Shown: one piece after another, positions 44,883 to 55,276 of the stretch
How positions within the stretch are numbered: the stretch's first letter is position 1
How the letters are laid out: each line of letters begins with the position of its first letter
From: Narthecium ossifragum
Taxonomy: Eukaryota > Streptophyta > Magnoliopsida > Dioscoreales > Nartheciaceae
Direction of reading: 5' to 3'
DNA length: 64,000 nucleotides
Assembly (NCBI GenBank): GCA_963920575.1
Contig: OY986971.1
Coordinates: forward strand, 19,520,492-19,584,491
Notes under the pieces: model-generated
What the model saw: the letters and a program-made list of their open reading frames with translations, nothing else
What the model was told of the DNA's origin: nothing
Database searches by the model: none
Translations under genes and position numbers: made by a program

Positions 44883-44991
44883 TAGTCCGTTCCTGACTTC
44901 CTAGGGTATCTTTTCTTCTTTGATCATCAACTTCCTTCCATCGTCACATCCCTGCTCTGTTCGTCCTCTGCGTTCCTGAGTTATTTCCGAG

Positions 44992-45507
44992 ATGTCTCCA
45001 TCAAGCCAATCTTCCTACGATTCTGATGCTAGTCCGCCCCGCTCTCCGATGTTCGACGTCGCACCGGGATCTCCAATGTCGCAAGCGTCGTCGTTCTCCT
45101 CCGATGAGGACTCGATGAGCACTGCCGATTCTTCACCACCACCATCGCCACCGACAGTCTTATGCTTTCCACCTAGAGTTCGTTCTGAAGATGATGCACC
45201 TGGTGATTCCTCTGACGCCTATCCTAATGGTTTTGAGTTCTATGGGCCGTTACCTACATTAGAGTTGTTTGCTTGCATTGTTTATGATATTCAGCATGCT
45301 CCAAACCTGGACGATCCCTGGGTCTCCTTCGAGAGTCTTGGCGGCTCAAAACTCGTCGTGCCACCACGGTCCCTCATTGATCCCGCTCTTCTCACGCCTC
45401 CTGATTCACCGTATGCATCGGATGATCCTGATCATCCACCGACACCGATGTCTACTGATTATGATTCTGACGATGAAGATAGCGAGGATGAGACGGATGA
45501 CGACTGA
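44992..45507 (+). CDS. Acidic Ser/Pro/Asp-rich ORF in the env position of Athila #2
   Basis: Intact 171-residue ORF between pol and the 3' UTR, where many Athila elements carry an env-like or other extra ORF. The N-terminus is Ser/Pro-rich (SPSSQSSYDSDASPPRSP). Residues ~75-130 are a less biased central part (FEFYGPLPTLELFACIVYDI, DPWVSFESLGGSKLVVPP). The C-terminal ~40 residues are strongly acidic (DSDDEDSEDETDDD). No signal peptide or membrane segment is seen, so it is not an envelope protein by appearance. No family was recognised. It could be a transcription- or chromatin-related accessory protein; that is a guess. It is uninterrupted while pol has two stops. Confidence 0.6.
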   Translation: MSPSSQSSYDSDASPPRSPMFDVAPGSPMSQASSFSSDEDSMSTADSSPPPSPPTVLCFPPRVRSEDDAPGDSSDAYPNGFEFYGPLPTLELFACIVYDIQHAPNLDDPWVSFESLGGSKLVVPPRSLIDPALLTPPDSPYASDDPDHPPTPMSTDYDSDDEDSEDETDDD

Positions 45508-46079
45508 GGAGTTTTATTACTTTAGTTTCTTTAGGACTCTCTTCGTGGTTGGTTGTTTTTCTAGTTTCCTTTTATCGTGGTGAGATGGTTTGCTATAGAG
45601 ATGCTTGGGCAGTGAGCTTTTATTTTGGATTCTATTTTAGATGTTATTTTGGATTCATGTCGATGTTGGAACATCATTTTTTATGCTAAATAAAGTTTTA
45701 GGATCTTTTGCCAATTGTTCCCTTTATACCTTTCAGCTTTCCTTTGGGCTATATTTATCATTCTATTTTCTTTGATCTTTTGGAAAGGTATATTGTTATG
45801 GCAGGTGTTCCTTTGGAACTTATTAAGGGGTGCATGTTACAAATCCTATATGATCCATCAGGGGGTTATTCTTCCATTGTTATATTTGTCTCTAATGTTT
45901 TATGGTGTTTTCTATGGTTCTATTAGTTTAATTTCTTCTAGAGACATGAATCAAGTCCCTAGCGACGTATTCTTCTTGTCGGCGGTGTGATGGTCGTCGT
46001 TTATGCAAGCCAACTACTTATAGCGCGATATTTATGGTGATCTCTACTCTTTTTCCTTGCTTTATTTTTATGACTTAGT
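45508..46079 (+). other. Athila #2 3' UTR, first part
   Basis: T-rich sequence. The 72- and 91-codon hydrophobic ORFs here (45708-45990) are probably products of T-richness. Nothing else is recognised. Confidence 0.5.
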
Positions 46080-46113
46080 GTAATTGGGGACAATTACATT
46101 CAAGTTGGGGGGT
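46080..46113 (+). other. RGGA-loop hairpin and internal PPT-like tract, Athila #2
   Basis: Hairpin GTAATTG-GGGA-CAATTAC (46080-46097) followed by AAGTTGGGGGGT (46102-46113), which repeats the LTR-adjacent purine tract at 47183. The outer element and Athila #1 have a hairpin with different stem bases at the matching site. Confidence 0.75.
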
Positions 46114-46474
46114 AGATTCTAGGAATTTAATTTTTATACATCCCTTGAAATATGTCAAAAGGATGGAATTATGATATGATTTGACAAAGATGCATGTTTT
46201 AGAAATTTATCTTATGAATTATTTTGAGACTTGTATGCCATATAAGAAATAGTAAATTTTTACTATGCATGACGTTATTTCTATACTTTAACACTTTTAC
46301 CATGATTTAAGGATAACTTGACATATCCTAATGCACATGTCCACTTCCACATATTAAGGGGTTGATATTAGATTCTAAGCATGATACTAGGATAGATTTA
46401 CAATTTTATGTCATGACACAGAAAATACATGAACACAGGCAATTATCTGAGTATGCGAAAAAAAAAGGATCTTC

Positions 46475-46660
46475 AACTTAGTAACCGGGCAGTGTGCCTA
46501 GCCAGCGTGGTGTTCGCGTAAAATGGTTGAATTTCCTAAGAAAAAGTTCTGGAGCTTGATAAAGCTGTGCCTAAACAAAACTATTAAGTGTTTTGCTAAG
46601 TAACTGGGTCTCTGCGCCTCAAGAAGCGGAGAGTGCTCGCGTAAAAAGGTAAAGTGTCTA
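46475..46660 (+). repeat. Two AGTAACCGGGT hairpin modules in the Athila #2 3' UTR
   Basis: Modules at ~46475-46533 and 46597-46660. Each has AGTAACYGGG, a short hairpin (CTCTGC ... GCGGAG in the second) and a TCGCGTAAAA tail. Athila #1 carries two equivalents on the minus strand (8001-8064, 8101-8158). Confidence 0.75.
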
Positions 46661-47182
46661 ATAGTTGAAAAAAATAATGAAAAAAAAAACCAGATATTGC
46701 TATGTGATAAGTGGAAAATATGTGCTTGGGATAGGATTGTGATCTTGAATAGTTGAAATGTTTAGATATAATTGACGCTCTAAAGCATGTGGAACCCTAA
46801 TCACACACAGGAGTATTAAAGTTGTTTTTAATCATGATTAAATATGTTGAAGTGTTGGAAAGATGTTATGACATGTTTTGATTTACTATGTTTTTATGCG
46901 ACTATGAGTTGAAGGGTATATTCATGGATAGTATTTCTACTTCATGCATTAGAGTTGATGAATATTGTGATTGATTTCTAATGATATATTCAAGGGGATG
47001 TATAGATGTCTGTGGGTGTCATCCCTGAAAACCCTCAGGAGACTATAACTCTTCCACTGGGGTAACCCAGGGGTTTAAAGGCTTGTTGCACATGCTAAGT
47101 GCAATCGTGAGACCTACGAAAGTGGCTAGTTAGATTTTTTGTTTTTTTTTTTATTTTCTTTGCTCGAGGACTAGCAAAGTGT
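46661..47182 (+). other. Athila #2 3' UTR, last part
   Basis: A/T-rich sequence without an ORF. It ends in a poly-T stretch and the purine tract before the LTR. Confidence 0.5.
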
Positions 47183-47195
47183 AAGTTGGGGGGTG
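47183..47195 (+). other. Polypurine tract of Athila #2
   Basis: AAGTTGGGGGGTG directly abuts the 3' LTR start TGATGAG. Confidence 0.85.
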
Positions 47196-48629
47196 TGATG
47201 AGTCACTAAATGTTCATGATTAAACCCCTTAACTTAGCATTGTTAGGCCTAGAGTGTTTGTATTTGATAGCTTGTTAGTTGATTTCAGGTTTGATCATGC
47301 TTTGAGGAGAAATGCAAGAAATTCGATTAATATGCTGAAATACACTGCTCTGTCGACTGTTAGCAAAATATTCACCAGAAATTATGCTTATCTAAAAATA
47401 TTCTGAAATTTGAATGACAACTAGTAGACATCAAGAAGTACAACTTTCAAGTTGAACACTTTCAGAGATTCCAAATGGATTGATAGCAGTTTGGGAAAAG
47501 ATGAAGATAATTAGCTGCTGGAAGACTGGTCCATCAACGCGTGGGAGAATATTCGCCAAATATTCTAGTTAAGTCCAAATATTGAATCCTCTTCGGGAGA
47601 GGACAGAGAACTTCTAGATCTACATTGTTTGTGTTGGACTCATTCTCAAATTCCGAACCGGTTGAGCCCAGACGCGATTGGAAGAAGCTATCAGGGTTGG
47701 ACCAGGAATTCCGAGTTGTACTTGAGGTCTAACTTAACCCTAAAACCCTAATCCGGGAATTAAGATATAAAAAGGGTTTTGTGGCTGGAAAACAGGAGGC
47801 CCCCATAGAGAGAAAGAGAGGAATTCAGATTGCTGAAGAGGACGGAGATGCGGTGTAGATCTGAAGCTTTCTTCATCGAATACATGGCCTTCATCCCAAA
47901 GATGAGTGGCTAATCTTCTAGATCTAGGGATCTCATGAAACTCTAGTATAACTTTCTGTATTTTCTAGTTGATTATTGTACTTCTTTCTCATAGACATGA
48001 TCTTATGGATTTGAATTTATTGATAATAGAGTTGATGGAAGTATTTCCCTTGACGTATTTTGTGTCCTACCTGATTGCTGTGCTTGATGGTAGAGTTCCA
48101 TAAGATGGTTTTCATGTGGTTTTTGACACGCTTTTGAGATAATCTATGCTAAGTAAAGATAGATTGTACTCAGGTTAAGTCCGAAGACAATCTATGCTAC
48201 ACGAAGATAGGTTATGCCTTAGGTAGTCATCAACTTTCTTTTAGGGTTTCATGTGGGCTTAAGAAGCCATGATTCCATAATGTCTAGAGAAGAAGCAAGA
48301 TGATAATTAGAGAATACAGGAAGTGAAGCTAGAGTGGATTGAGGGATCCCTAGGTTGTTTTTCTCATTGATCTATTTCAACCTCTTTACTTGCTTTCGTA
48401 ATTAGTTTTAATTAATTAGTTTCCAAAATCCAAATCAACCCTTCATTGCTTTAGGATTAGAGTTTTGAGATTCAATTTCACCTTCGTTATTCAAGTCAAA
48501 GTTTTCCCTGAGGATCGACCCCATATTTCATCTTTGTACTATCGTTTGAATTTAATATTGAAATATGGGTTTATAAATTTCTAAATTGCGTTTTGCGTAC
48601 GATTTAACGACACCGTTCGTGAGCGATCA
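47196..48629 (+). repeat. Athila #2 3' LTR
   Basis: 1434 bp, matching 36646-38067 over its length; followed by TSD CAGAC. Confidence 0.93.
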
Positions 48630-48732
48630 CAGACACTACCTTGAATTGATGTATGTAATTGATTAGATTCTTATAGGCACTCTCGATCAGAAGATCGGAG
48701 CTCTATCAGGAAAGATCAAAATGGACGATCGA

Positions 48733-48811
48733 CACTGTAGCAGGTCAGTTAATCACTGTAGCAGGTCAGTCGGTTCGGCACTATAGCAGGTCGGTTTGAG
48801 CCTTATTTATA
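48733..48811 (+). promoter_or_regulatory. Triplicated U3 motif and TATA box in the long-LTR family
   Basis: Three copies of ACTRTAGCAGGTCRG (48734, 48755 and 48779 region) stand just upstream of TTATTTATA (48803-48811), as a repeated enhancer would. The duplicated copy at 60527 onward keeps only the last one. Confidence 0.6.
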
Positions 48812-49404
48812 CCCCTTCCCTTCCGCATATTCCTTTCTTTCCTTCCTCTGTTTCCCGCGTCCTTTGTTCCCCTCCGCCTTCTCTTTCTTCTCGTCTCGAG
48901 TGAGGCCGTGAGAGAGTGAAGGAGCTCCGGCGTTCCTCGGCAAGCTTGAAGGTGACGACGACAAGGGAGGAGCTGGTTTGACGGTGGTTTAGTGGCAGAT
49001 TAGTGTAGTACTGTAGGATTCTTGCATTTAGCTTGCGTTAAGCTACATTTATGGTTTAGTTTGATTGTTCTTTGGTTTCTTTGTGCTACAATTTTCTTCT
49101 AAGTTTGCCTAATATCTCATTGAAGTTTCATCGGGTTTGATTTGGATTTAATCCTGATTTGAGCATCGTTTTCAAATTTAATTTGCGGATTTTCCATTCT
49201 TCACTGAAACTGCCAGTTCAAGCCCGATCGGAGCACTGTACGTGCAGAATCTAGGGAAACCTCCAACGTAAAAGTTGGAGATCCTTGAGTCTTCTTCCAA
49301 ACCCAATTGATTTCATATTTTTCTGATTTTCCATGAAGTTTATTGAATTTTTATCCCAAGCTATGTCAGAACAGAGTTCCCCGATTTCTGCCTTACCCAG
49401 GCTC

Positions 49405-49644
49405 CTCGGTCGATCGTCGCATAAACTGTGAGCCTCAAATCCCCAAAATAGCATCTCAAGGTCAATCCATGGATCGACCGACCGCCAGTCACAACTTTTG
49501 TTTACTCAGGCTCCACGGTCGACCGTCGCATAGATCGTGAGCCTCAGATGCAACTTTAGTTTCCAAGGGTCGATGCTCAGATCGACCGCCAGCTTTCGCC
49601 TCTACTCAAGGTTGACCGTGACATCGACCGTTGCATCGACTGCC
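49405..49644 (+). repeat. Dyad array in the long-LTR copy
   Basis: Diverged units such as CGGTCGATCGTCGC, CACGGTCGACCGTCGC and GGTCGATGCTCAGATCGACC, about 600 bp downstream of the TATA box in the transcribed part of the LTR. Confidence 0.85.
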
Positions 49645-50971
49645 AGCCCTTGAATAGGGATTTTTCGTGGTTCTGTGATTGGGTTTATTTCATAATAGAT
49701 ACCCAATGATGTTAGGAAGCATGCATGTTATTATCAATGGATTTTTGACGGGTTTGGCGAGTGTTTTGGATGTGATTTAACTGTAAATATAAATTGTGAA
49801 ATTTTGATTTTATATCAATGATCGCATGTTATAGATAACTATGAACATACATGTATTGCTTTACTGTTGTTAGTTGTTATCGGTTTGACCATGGTTGTGT
49901 CCCCATTGTAGGAATTTTGAGAGACGGCTGGTTATGTTGTCGTAATGTCGGAACTTCATTTTTGTCGTAATGTCGGAACTTCCACTGTATGAACTAAATG
50001 CTTATTTTTGTATGCTCACCCTTTAGGGCTAGCAGGGATGCTATGCCTAGACCTGTATACTGCTTGGCATATTGTTGAATGTTCTGATTTAATTATGTGC
50101 GCGTGAACATTGCATGTACTTTTGTTTGCATTAGAAGCATTAGGCTAGGATGTGGGCGAATTGGGGTTTTGCTGATCCGAGGGCTCGGGTAGCTCGGATC
50201 TAGCCTTAGGACCGAGGTTGGATAGCAAGGTCTAAGATCCGATTATATAATTGAATTATTGTTTCATCGAGGATACTGTCTAGTTGGCCTCTGATTACTC
50301 TGATTGAGGTGTAGAGGTCGTATTAGTTTCCAGTCTCAGTCTCATTTCATTTGGAGAAGTTACGTATCTCCTTGTGTCCTACCCCGGTTGTTCGGCACTG
50401 GAGCGCTTGGCTTGAGAGGGATTACTATTGACGGTGGAGGTCATCAGAGTTGGTGCCCTAGGGTAGGCGGAGTTCATCACGTGTGTTTGTACCCTAGAGA
50501 TGAGTTGGAACCTAAGATTTTACTGTTTCCTTCCTTTCTGTGTGACATAGAATAGAATCATATTAACCTTATTGCTCACTCCTACCTGGGTTGCGTTTTG
50601 CAGGTGCAGGCGTCAGCTCTTTTTCCGTAGCACCAGCTGGACATGCTCTTAGTGGTGCGTCGTAGTCTGGAGGTGTTTGAGGACGTGGGGTTGAGCATCT
50701 ATTGTTAGACTATATAAATGTATAATCTCCTTCTGTAAGAATTCTCGAGATAGTTATATACATGCTTTGAGGATCAATTTTGTATCAGCAACTTTGTATA
50801 TATTTAATGTTTATTTATCTTCATTAAAATATTAGAGAATTACAATCTTACCTCAGATCAATTGATAAATTTAGATATTTTATTTTATTATAAATGCGCT
50901 GCAGATGGATTGAGTAGATTAGGAACCCTCACGCCTGGGATCGGATGGGTTTTATAGGTCGGGGTGTGACA

Positions 50972-51466
50972 AAGAAGGTAAGCGCTTACCTAAGCTGAAA
51001 GGAAGAAGGGATCCAACGGAATCCCACCTGGATCTTCCAATTTTCCGACGAGCTCCACCTCCCCTTTCCTTCTCTGCCTCGATTCTCCCTCTCTTCCTCT
51101 CCCTTGCTTCCTCCCCATCTCCCTCCCTCCCTCTCTCTCTCTCTCTCTCGCTCTCTCTCTCTCACTCTCTCTCTCCCGATCTCTCTCTCTCTCTCTCACG
51201 AGTTTAGTGGCGAACTAAGGGGAAGGAGAAGAGGAAAAATAAAGGGAGGAGAGAGAAGAGTCGGTGGTTGTCTTGTCAAGAGAGGGAAAATCTGCAGGAA
51301 AACCCTCTCTAAGATCCATATTTACAAGAAGGTCCGGGCTTTATTGCAAAAGGGTCCTAAAATTTCAACAAGGCTCTTACAAACACCACACGATTTCATC
51401 CCAACTATAAGATGGTGGCAAGTCACAATCAGGATATTGGTATATCTTCAACAATAAATAAATTAA
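50972..51466. other. Continuation of the unassigned repeat after the solo LTR
   Basis: Continues 34268-36466 beyond the LTR insertion. It holds a CT microsatellite (about 51131-51196) followed by purine-rich sequence. The same segment recurs at 62718-63150. No gene was seen. Confidence 0.45.
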
Positions 51467-52723
51467 TGCGAGGTAGACACCGTCACCTCGTAACAGAGGT
51501 AGACACCGTCGTGACCCGTTCCTCTAACCTGGCTCGACCGCATAGGTCGGGAGGCGTGCCCTGTTGGCCTGTTTCCGCATTGAGTGCCATATGTTTGATC
51601 GCATTGTTAATTTTGTACTCCAAGGGAAATTTGGTAAAATTATACCTTAGTGTCTGGTTTTTCACCCGCGTAGTACACACACAGCCCTATGAATGATATA
51701 TGTGCTTGTTAGAACCTTAGGCGAGCTTGGAATCGAAAGATCCAAGCTCGGGCGCGCGAAAGCTTGTCTTTAGGATATCTGGCGGTGCAAGATCGATCAA
51801 TCGAGCGATCTGTAGGACCCTATGTCGGCACCGCCTCTGACGTGTCCGGATAAGAACGTTGAACCGATATAGACCGATCGCTCGCTGGATGAGTGACCAA
51901 TCGGACACGGGTCAATAAAGACCCGTGGGAACCCTCTGTTTTTCTTTTTTCTTCTCTCATCTCCACTGTTGCTTCAATTCGTGAAGGGAGCTTGATCCAG
52001 AGGCTTGAGGAGGTTGCCAGCAAGTAGAGGAACACATCAAGGGCTTGCCTACACGGATTAATCAAGGATTAATCATAAATTTGCATAGTTAGGTAGGATT
52101 CGTCACCTTTAGCTAGTTTAAGTGTTCTAGGTTAATTGGTTGCTTAATTACTTGATTAATCTATGCTAGATGATGCTCCTAGGCGTGCTTGATATTTGAT
52201 TTAAGCTTGGTTAGAATTTGGTTGGATTTTAATCGGATTTAAGCAACTTTTCATTAACTGATTTCCTGAAGAACAACTATGTTTGAGCTTGTTCACAGAG
52301 ATTTACATGCATGATCTCAGTTGATCTTCAACTTGAACATTGTAGATCTCTGAGTTAACTTTCAATTCCAACTAGTTTCATATTTCGTTAAATCAGTGAA
52401 ATTAAGTGGAATTTTGTTATCTAATTGATTTGATTTTTGGATATGATGATCTTAATGACCCTTGGGTTTGATCTGCCAATTTTGGTTTGAATCGGAGAAA
52501 TTTTTGAAAATGGATTTTGAGTCGTTTATCAAATATGAGTTTAAACTGAAATTGTTGGCTTTTTTTTATTTATTTTCATCCGATTGATCCAATTTTGTGG
52601 TATGTGATTCGGGGTATGTCAATGAGTAAGCATATCAAGTTTCACGTAAATCGGACGGTTGGATTGAAAGTTAGGATTTTTCGAAGTTAATAGTATCTTT
52701 AGATTCAGTTCGATAAATCGAGC

Positions 52724-52762
<39 letters not shown>

Positions 52763-53105
52763 GTTCCATGTGTCAGCTTTTCTTTCGTAGCACCAGCTGG
52801 ACACGCTCTTGGTGGCGCGTCGACCTCTGAAGCATGTGTATAACTATCTCAAAAATCCTTATAGAAGGAAATTTTCTTCTATAAAATTTTTTGAGATAGT
52901 TATACACATGCTTTTGAGGATCAATTTTGTATCAGAAACTTATATATATTTGATAAATAGTGATCTTCAGTAAAATTATAGTTTTGACTCCAAATCAATT
53001 ATTTAAATTAAATGTAATATTTTAGTATAAATGCGTCACAAATGGATTGAATAGATTTGGAATTCTCACATGGACCGGATGGGTTTTTAGTGTCGGGGTG
53101 TGACA
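51467..53105 (+). mobile_element. Degenerate long-LTR family copy
   Basis: It has the family's early block (GATCGCATTG, TTTGGTAAAATT, CACCCGCGTAGTAC at ~51596-51672), a leader region, and the family's 3' end (GTGTCGGGGTGTGACA at 53090-53105). The dyad array and the intron-like block are reduced or missing. A (TG)16 microsatellite sits at 52729-52760. No TSD was found. Confidence 0.6.
51906..51927 (+). promoter_or_regulatory. AATAAA in the loop of a perfect 8-bp hairpin
   Basis: CACGGGTC and GACCCGTG pair around AATAAA. The position before the pyrimidine-rich leader suggests a TATA-like or poly(A) element. The duplicated copy at 63593-63614 keeps stem and loop unchanged. Confidence 0.5.
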
Positions 53106-53560
53106 TCCATTGCCATGCCTATGGAAACCAACGATGACTGTTACAATAACAATGTTCATTACTATCAGATGAAAAAAAACTGCTACAATAACAATATGGA
53201 TACCTATGTAAAATGTCTAACAAATATGTAACTGGATGAAATGAGTATAACATAGCAAATGCATGAACACATATCACGAATGTAGTATTTCATCAAGCTG
53301 AACATCGATTACGACGAATGTAGAGACGCATAAAGTCAGATTAAATATGAATTGCTGATTCGTGGTGCTAACTCAAACATATAGAACTATAGTAAACAAT
53401 CCATAGGCGCACATGAATTCCATTGAAAAGTAAGTTGGGAATACACATGGTCTTGCCAATACACATATCTTACAAGGAACAATTAAACATGATACATTAC
53501 AATGCCAAAAAGACAATCATCCTATATGGTCTTACCAATACACATATCTTACAAGGAGAA
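53106..53560. other. Intergenic / 3' region of the GRF gene
   Basis: No ORF was seen. A 33-base word with GCCAATACACATATCTTACA is repeated at 53448 and 53527. This probably includes the 3' UTR of the minus-strand GRF gene. Confidence 0.4.
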
Positions 53561-53914
53561 TCAATGGTCTTGGCAATACCATTGAACAATAACTAGGACC
53601 CAAGTGATTATACGGGTCTCTCGGAGTTGTTTGCGCAACGCTTGAACATTAGGGTTCAGCGCCTCTGCTATGCCATTGTCAACACTGGCATGTGGTTGGA
53701 CTATTGCCCGTGACCCCGACCTAAACTCAACGGGGGGTTGTAGCATATCCTCCCACATGAAGAAGCCACATCCGGTACGACAATTGGGACATGCATAAAC
53801 GACACGGCCCGGATTTTCTACTGTACGGGAAACGCACCTCACTACACTCATTCCACACATACACTTATTTTGGTGATGAGTGTGGTTTGAGGGTAATGAT
53901 GACGAATACGACAT
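53561..53914 (-). CDS. GRF-type zinc-finger protein with C-terminal hydrophobic tail
   Basis: 117-residue ORF. Residues 18-60 fit the zf-GRF pattern: CMCG (18-21), SRTVENPGRVVYACP (29-43), C49, FFMWED (51-56). GRF fingers bind single-stranded nucleic acid in several DNA-repair proteins. In plants many short proteins of this form, with a hydrophobic C-terminal helix, are encoded near TEs and have no known function. Residues ~102-113 (IITWVLVIVQWY) look like a membrane or packing segment. Upstream on the same strand, ~55200-54945 looks like a 5' leader (AAACCCTAG, then a possible GTAACA donor), so a 5'-UTR intron is possible. It could be a low-copy host gene or TE-borne. Confidence 0.7.
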   Translation of the reverse strand: MSYSSSLPSNHTHHQNKCMCGMSVVRCVSRTVENPGRVVYACPNCRTGCGFFMWEDMLQPPVEFRSGSRAIVQPHASVDNGIAEALNPNVQALRKQLRETRIITWVLVIVQWYCQDH

Positions 53915-55276
53915 CAGTTTCTTTATACCGTACAGGTTCCAATCACAATGTAAACATCAAAAGTTAATCCACTATATTAATATCAATCACAATCTATATG
54001 TTGGCAGATAGATAGATAGAAATTGGGAATTCGTAAACAGAAGAAAAGCAACTTAAATCATCATTCATCCTCGAGTTCGAATAGATCAATTCAATGCATA
54101 CATTCACATGCTAACAATTCAAAATTCATGAAACAACAAACCATTTTACTTCCAAATCTATGTCAATTCAGGAATAGTTGGGAGGCAACAAAAGATAACA
54201 ATCATAGATAAAGTCAACCAGTTTATCTCAACAGGTTATTGGTAGCACCACATATTAGAAATAGTAAATTAAGTCACTTTCATGATGCTTCCACTGCTAT
54301 TGCATATTTTTAGGTTTCATGGCAAATAGAAAGGAAGAAAAGATGGGTTCTTGAGGAGAGGTCTCTCACATATCATAAATAGTAAATTAAATCCATTCCT
54401 TCCTTTTTGCTGTTGGGATGGTGGATGGAGGATGACAACCAATGAGGAAAAGAAGTCACAGTCCCAAAAAAATGACCCTATGCATCTTTCTCGGCATAGC
54501 TATTGATCATTGTATACGTTTTACTGAGTTTATTTGCAACTTTGCCTTTTTTTCCCAAACTTCCTATTATTTTCATTTTTACATGCACAAGTACTACTAC
54601 TCTTTTAACCGAAACTGATGTTCTTGGATACTCTTTCACATTTGGTAAATTAGTTACTACCATTAAAATTTATATCATGTCTAGTGTTGTCCTTTGATAC
54701 ATTTATGAAGAAACATGAGCAATTAAATCCAAAATCTAGATGACTAATTGCAATACTCATAGCTACTGGGATGAATTGTTGCAAAAGGCATAAGACAAGG
54801 CTACATAGCAATGGCAAGCAATGCATGCCTTGGTCTTACAATCATTCCATATTCTTTGTTTCTCCTGCCTGAACCAACTTTTCTCCCATATCTCTTAATC
54901 AATCTTGGCAAAGCTCAACACATTAAAGTGCCCATGTCAATCATGTTACCTTCACTTTGGAGGCGTTGTCAGCAGCCGGGAGCTACACCTAGCTCGTTGC
55001 GTGAGAGAGGTGCAACGACTCAAGAGGGATGAGATAGGCAATGACGGCGGCTGGACAGAGGCGAGATCGACGGAGGCGACGATGGCAGCTAGATGGAGGC
55101 GAGATCGACGGAGGCGACTATGGTAGCTGGACAGCTGGAGACAGAAGAGATCGATGGAGGTGATGGTCGTTGACAGCTAGGGTTTTCGCCCACCCGCGAG
55201 GTATGGGTGTGGTTCAAAACGGGTTCAGATGGCCATTAACTCTCCTCAATCTGTTAGCAATCAACTCTGGGAGAAG
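53915..55276 (-). other. Upstream region of the GRF gene, with possible 5' leader exon
   Basis: 54945-55200 on the minus strand starts with AAAACCCTAGCTGTC and is rich in CTC/CGCC, typical of plant 5' leaders. It ends at a possible splice donor at 54945. It contains a ~39-bp imperfect tandem repeat (about 55035-55135, GAGGCGAGATCGACGG units). The rest, 53915-54944, would be intron or promoter; no coding sequence was seen. Confidence 0.35.

Larger units (their letters stand above)
36646..48629 (+). mobile_element. Athila-type element #2, nearly complete
   Basis: 11,984 bp with LTRs 36646-38067 and 47196-48629, TSD CAGAC at 36641-36645 and 48630-48634, PBS, gag-pol in one frame, an extra acidic ORF, a structured 3' UTR and a PPT. 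LTRs differ by roughly a dozen substitutions plus one ~12-base indel in the first 400 bp, so the insertion is not the most recent. Dyad arrays lie both before gag and after pol. Confidence 0.95.
36467..50971 (+). mobile_element. Solo LTR of the long-LTR family, interrupted by Athila #2
   Basis: 36467-36645 plus 48635-50971 join into ~2.5 kb from TGTGAGGACACG to GGTCGGGGTGTGACA. Flanks AAGAC (36462-36466) and AAGAA (50972-50976) are a probable TSD with one change. Its order of blocks matches the solo LTR at 31869-34239: GATCGCATTG...CACAAGGG early, then TATA, pyrimidine-rich leader, dyad array, and the TGCGTTTTGCAGGTGCAGG block before the end. Athila #2 inserted into the early block. Confidence 0.82.

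Noticed and set aside
45708..45990. Two hydrophobic ORFs (72 and 91 codons) after the acidic ORF of Athila #2, possible envelope membrane segments
   Set aside because: The region is T-rich, which yields Phe/Leu codons in any frame; two overlapping frames are equally hydrophobic and no env motif is seen.
51131..51196. CT, TG (52729-52760) and AT (59150-59175) microsatellites
   Set aside because: Ordinary simple repeats; noted in context but not informative.
36467..53105. Reading 36467-53105 as one retrotransposon with LTRs ending at 50971 and 53105
   Set aside because: No PBS follows 50971, no PPT precedes the second LTR, and the intervening DNA matches the flank of the unassigned repeat; a solo LTR plus a separate fragment fits better.
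54478..54663. 61-codon Lys/Val-rich minus-strand ORF upstream of the GRF gene
   Set aside because: Short, no known motif, lies where an intron or promoter is expected.
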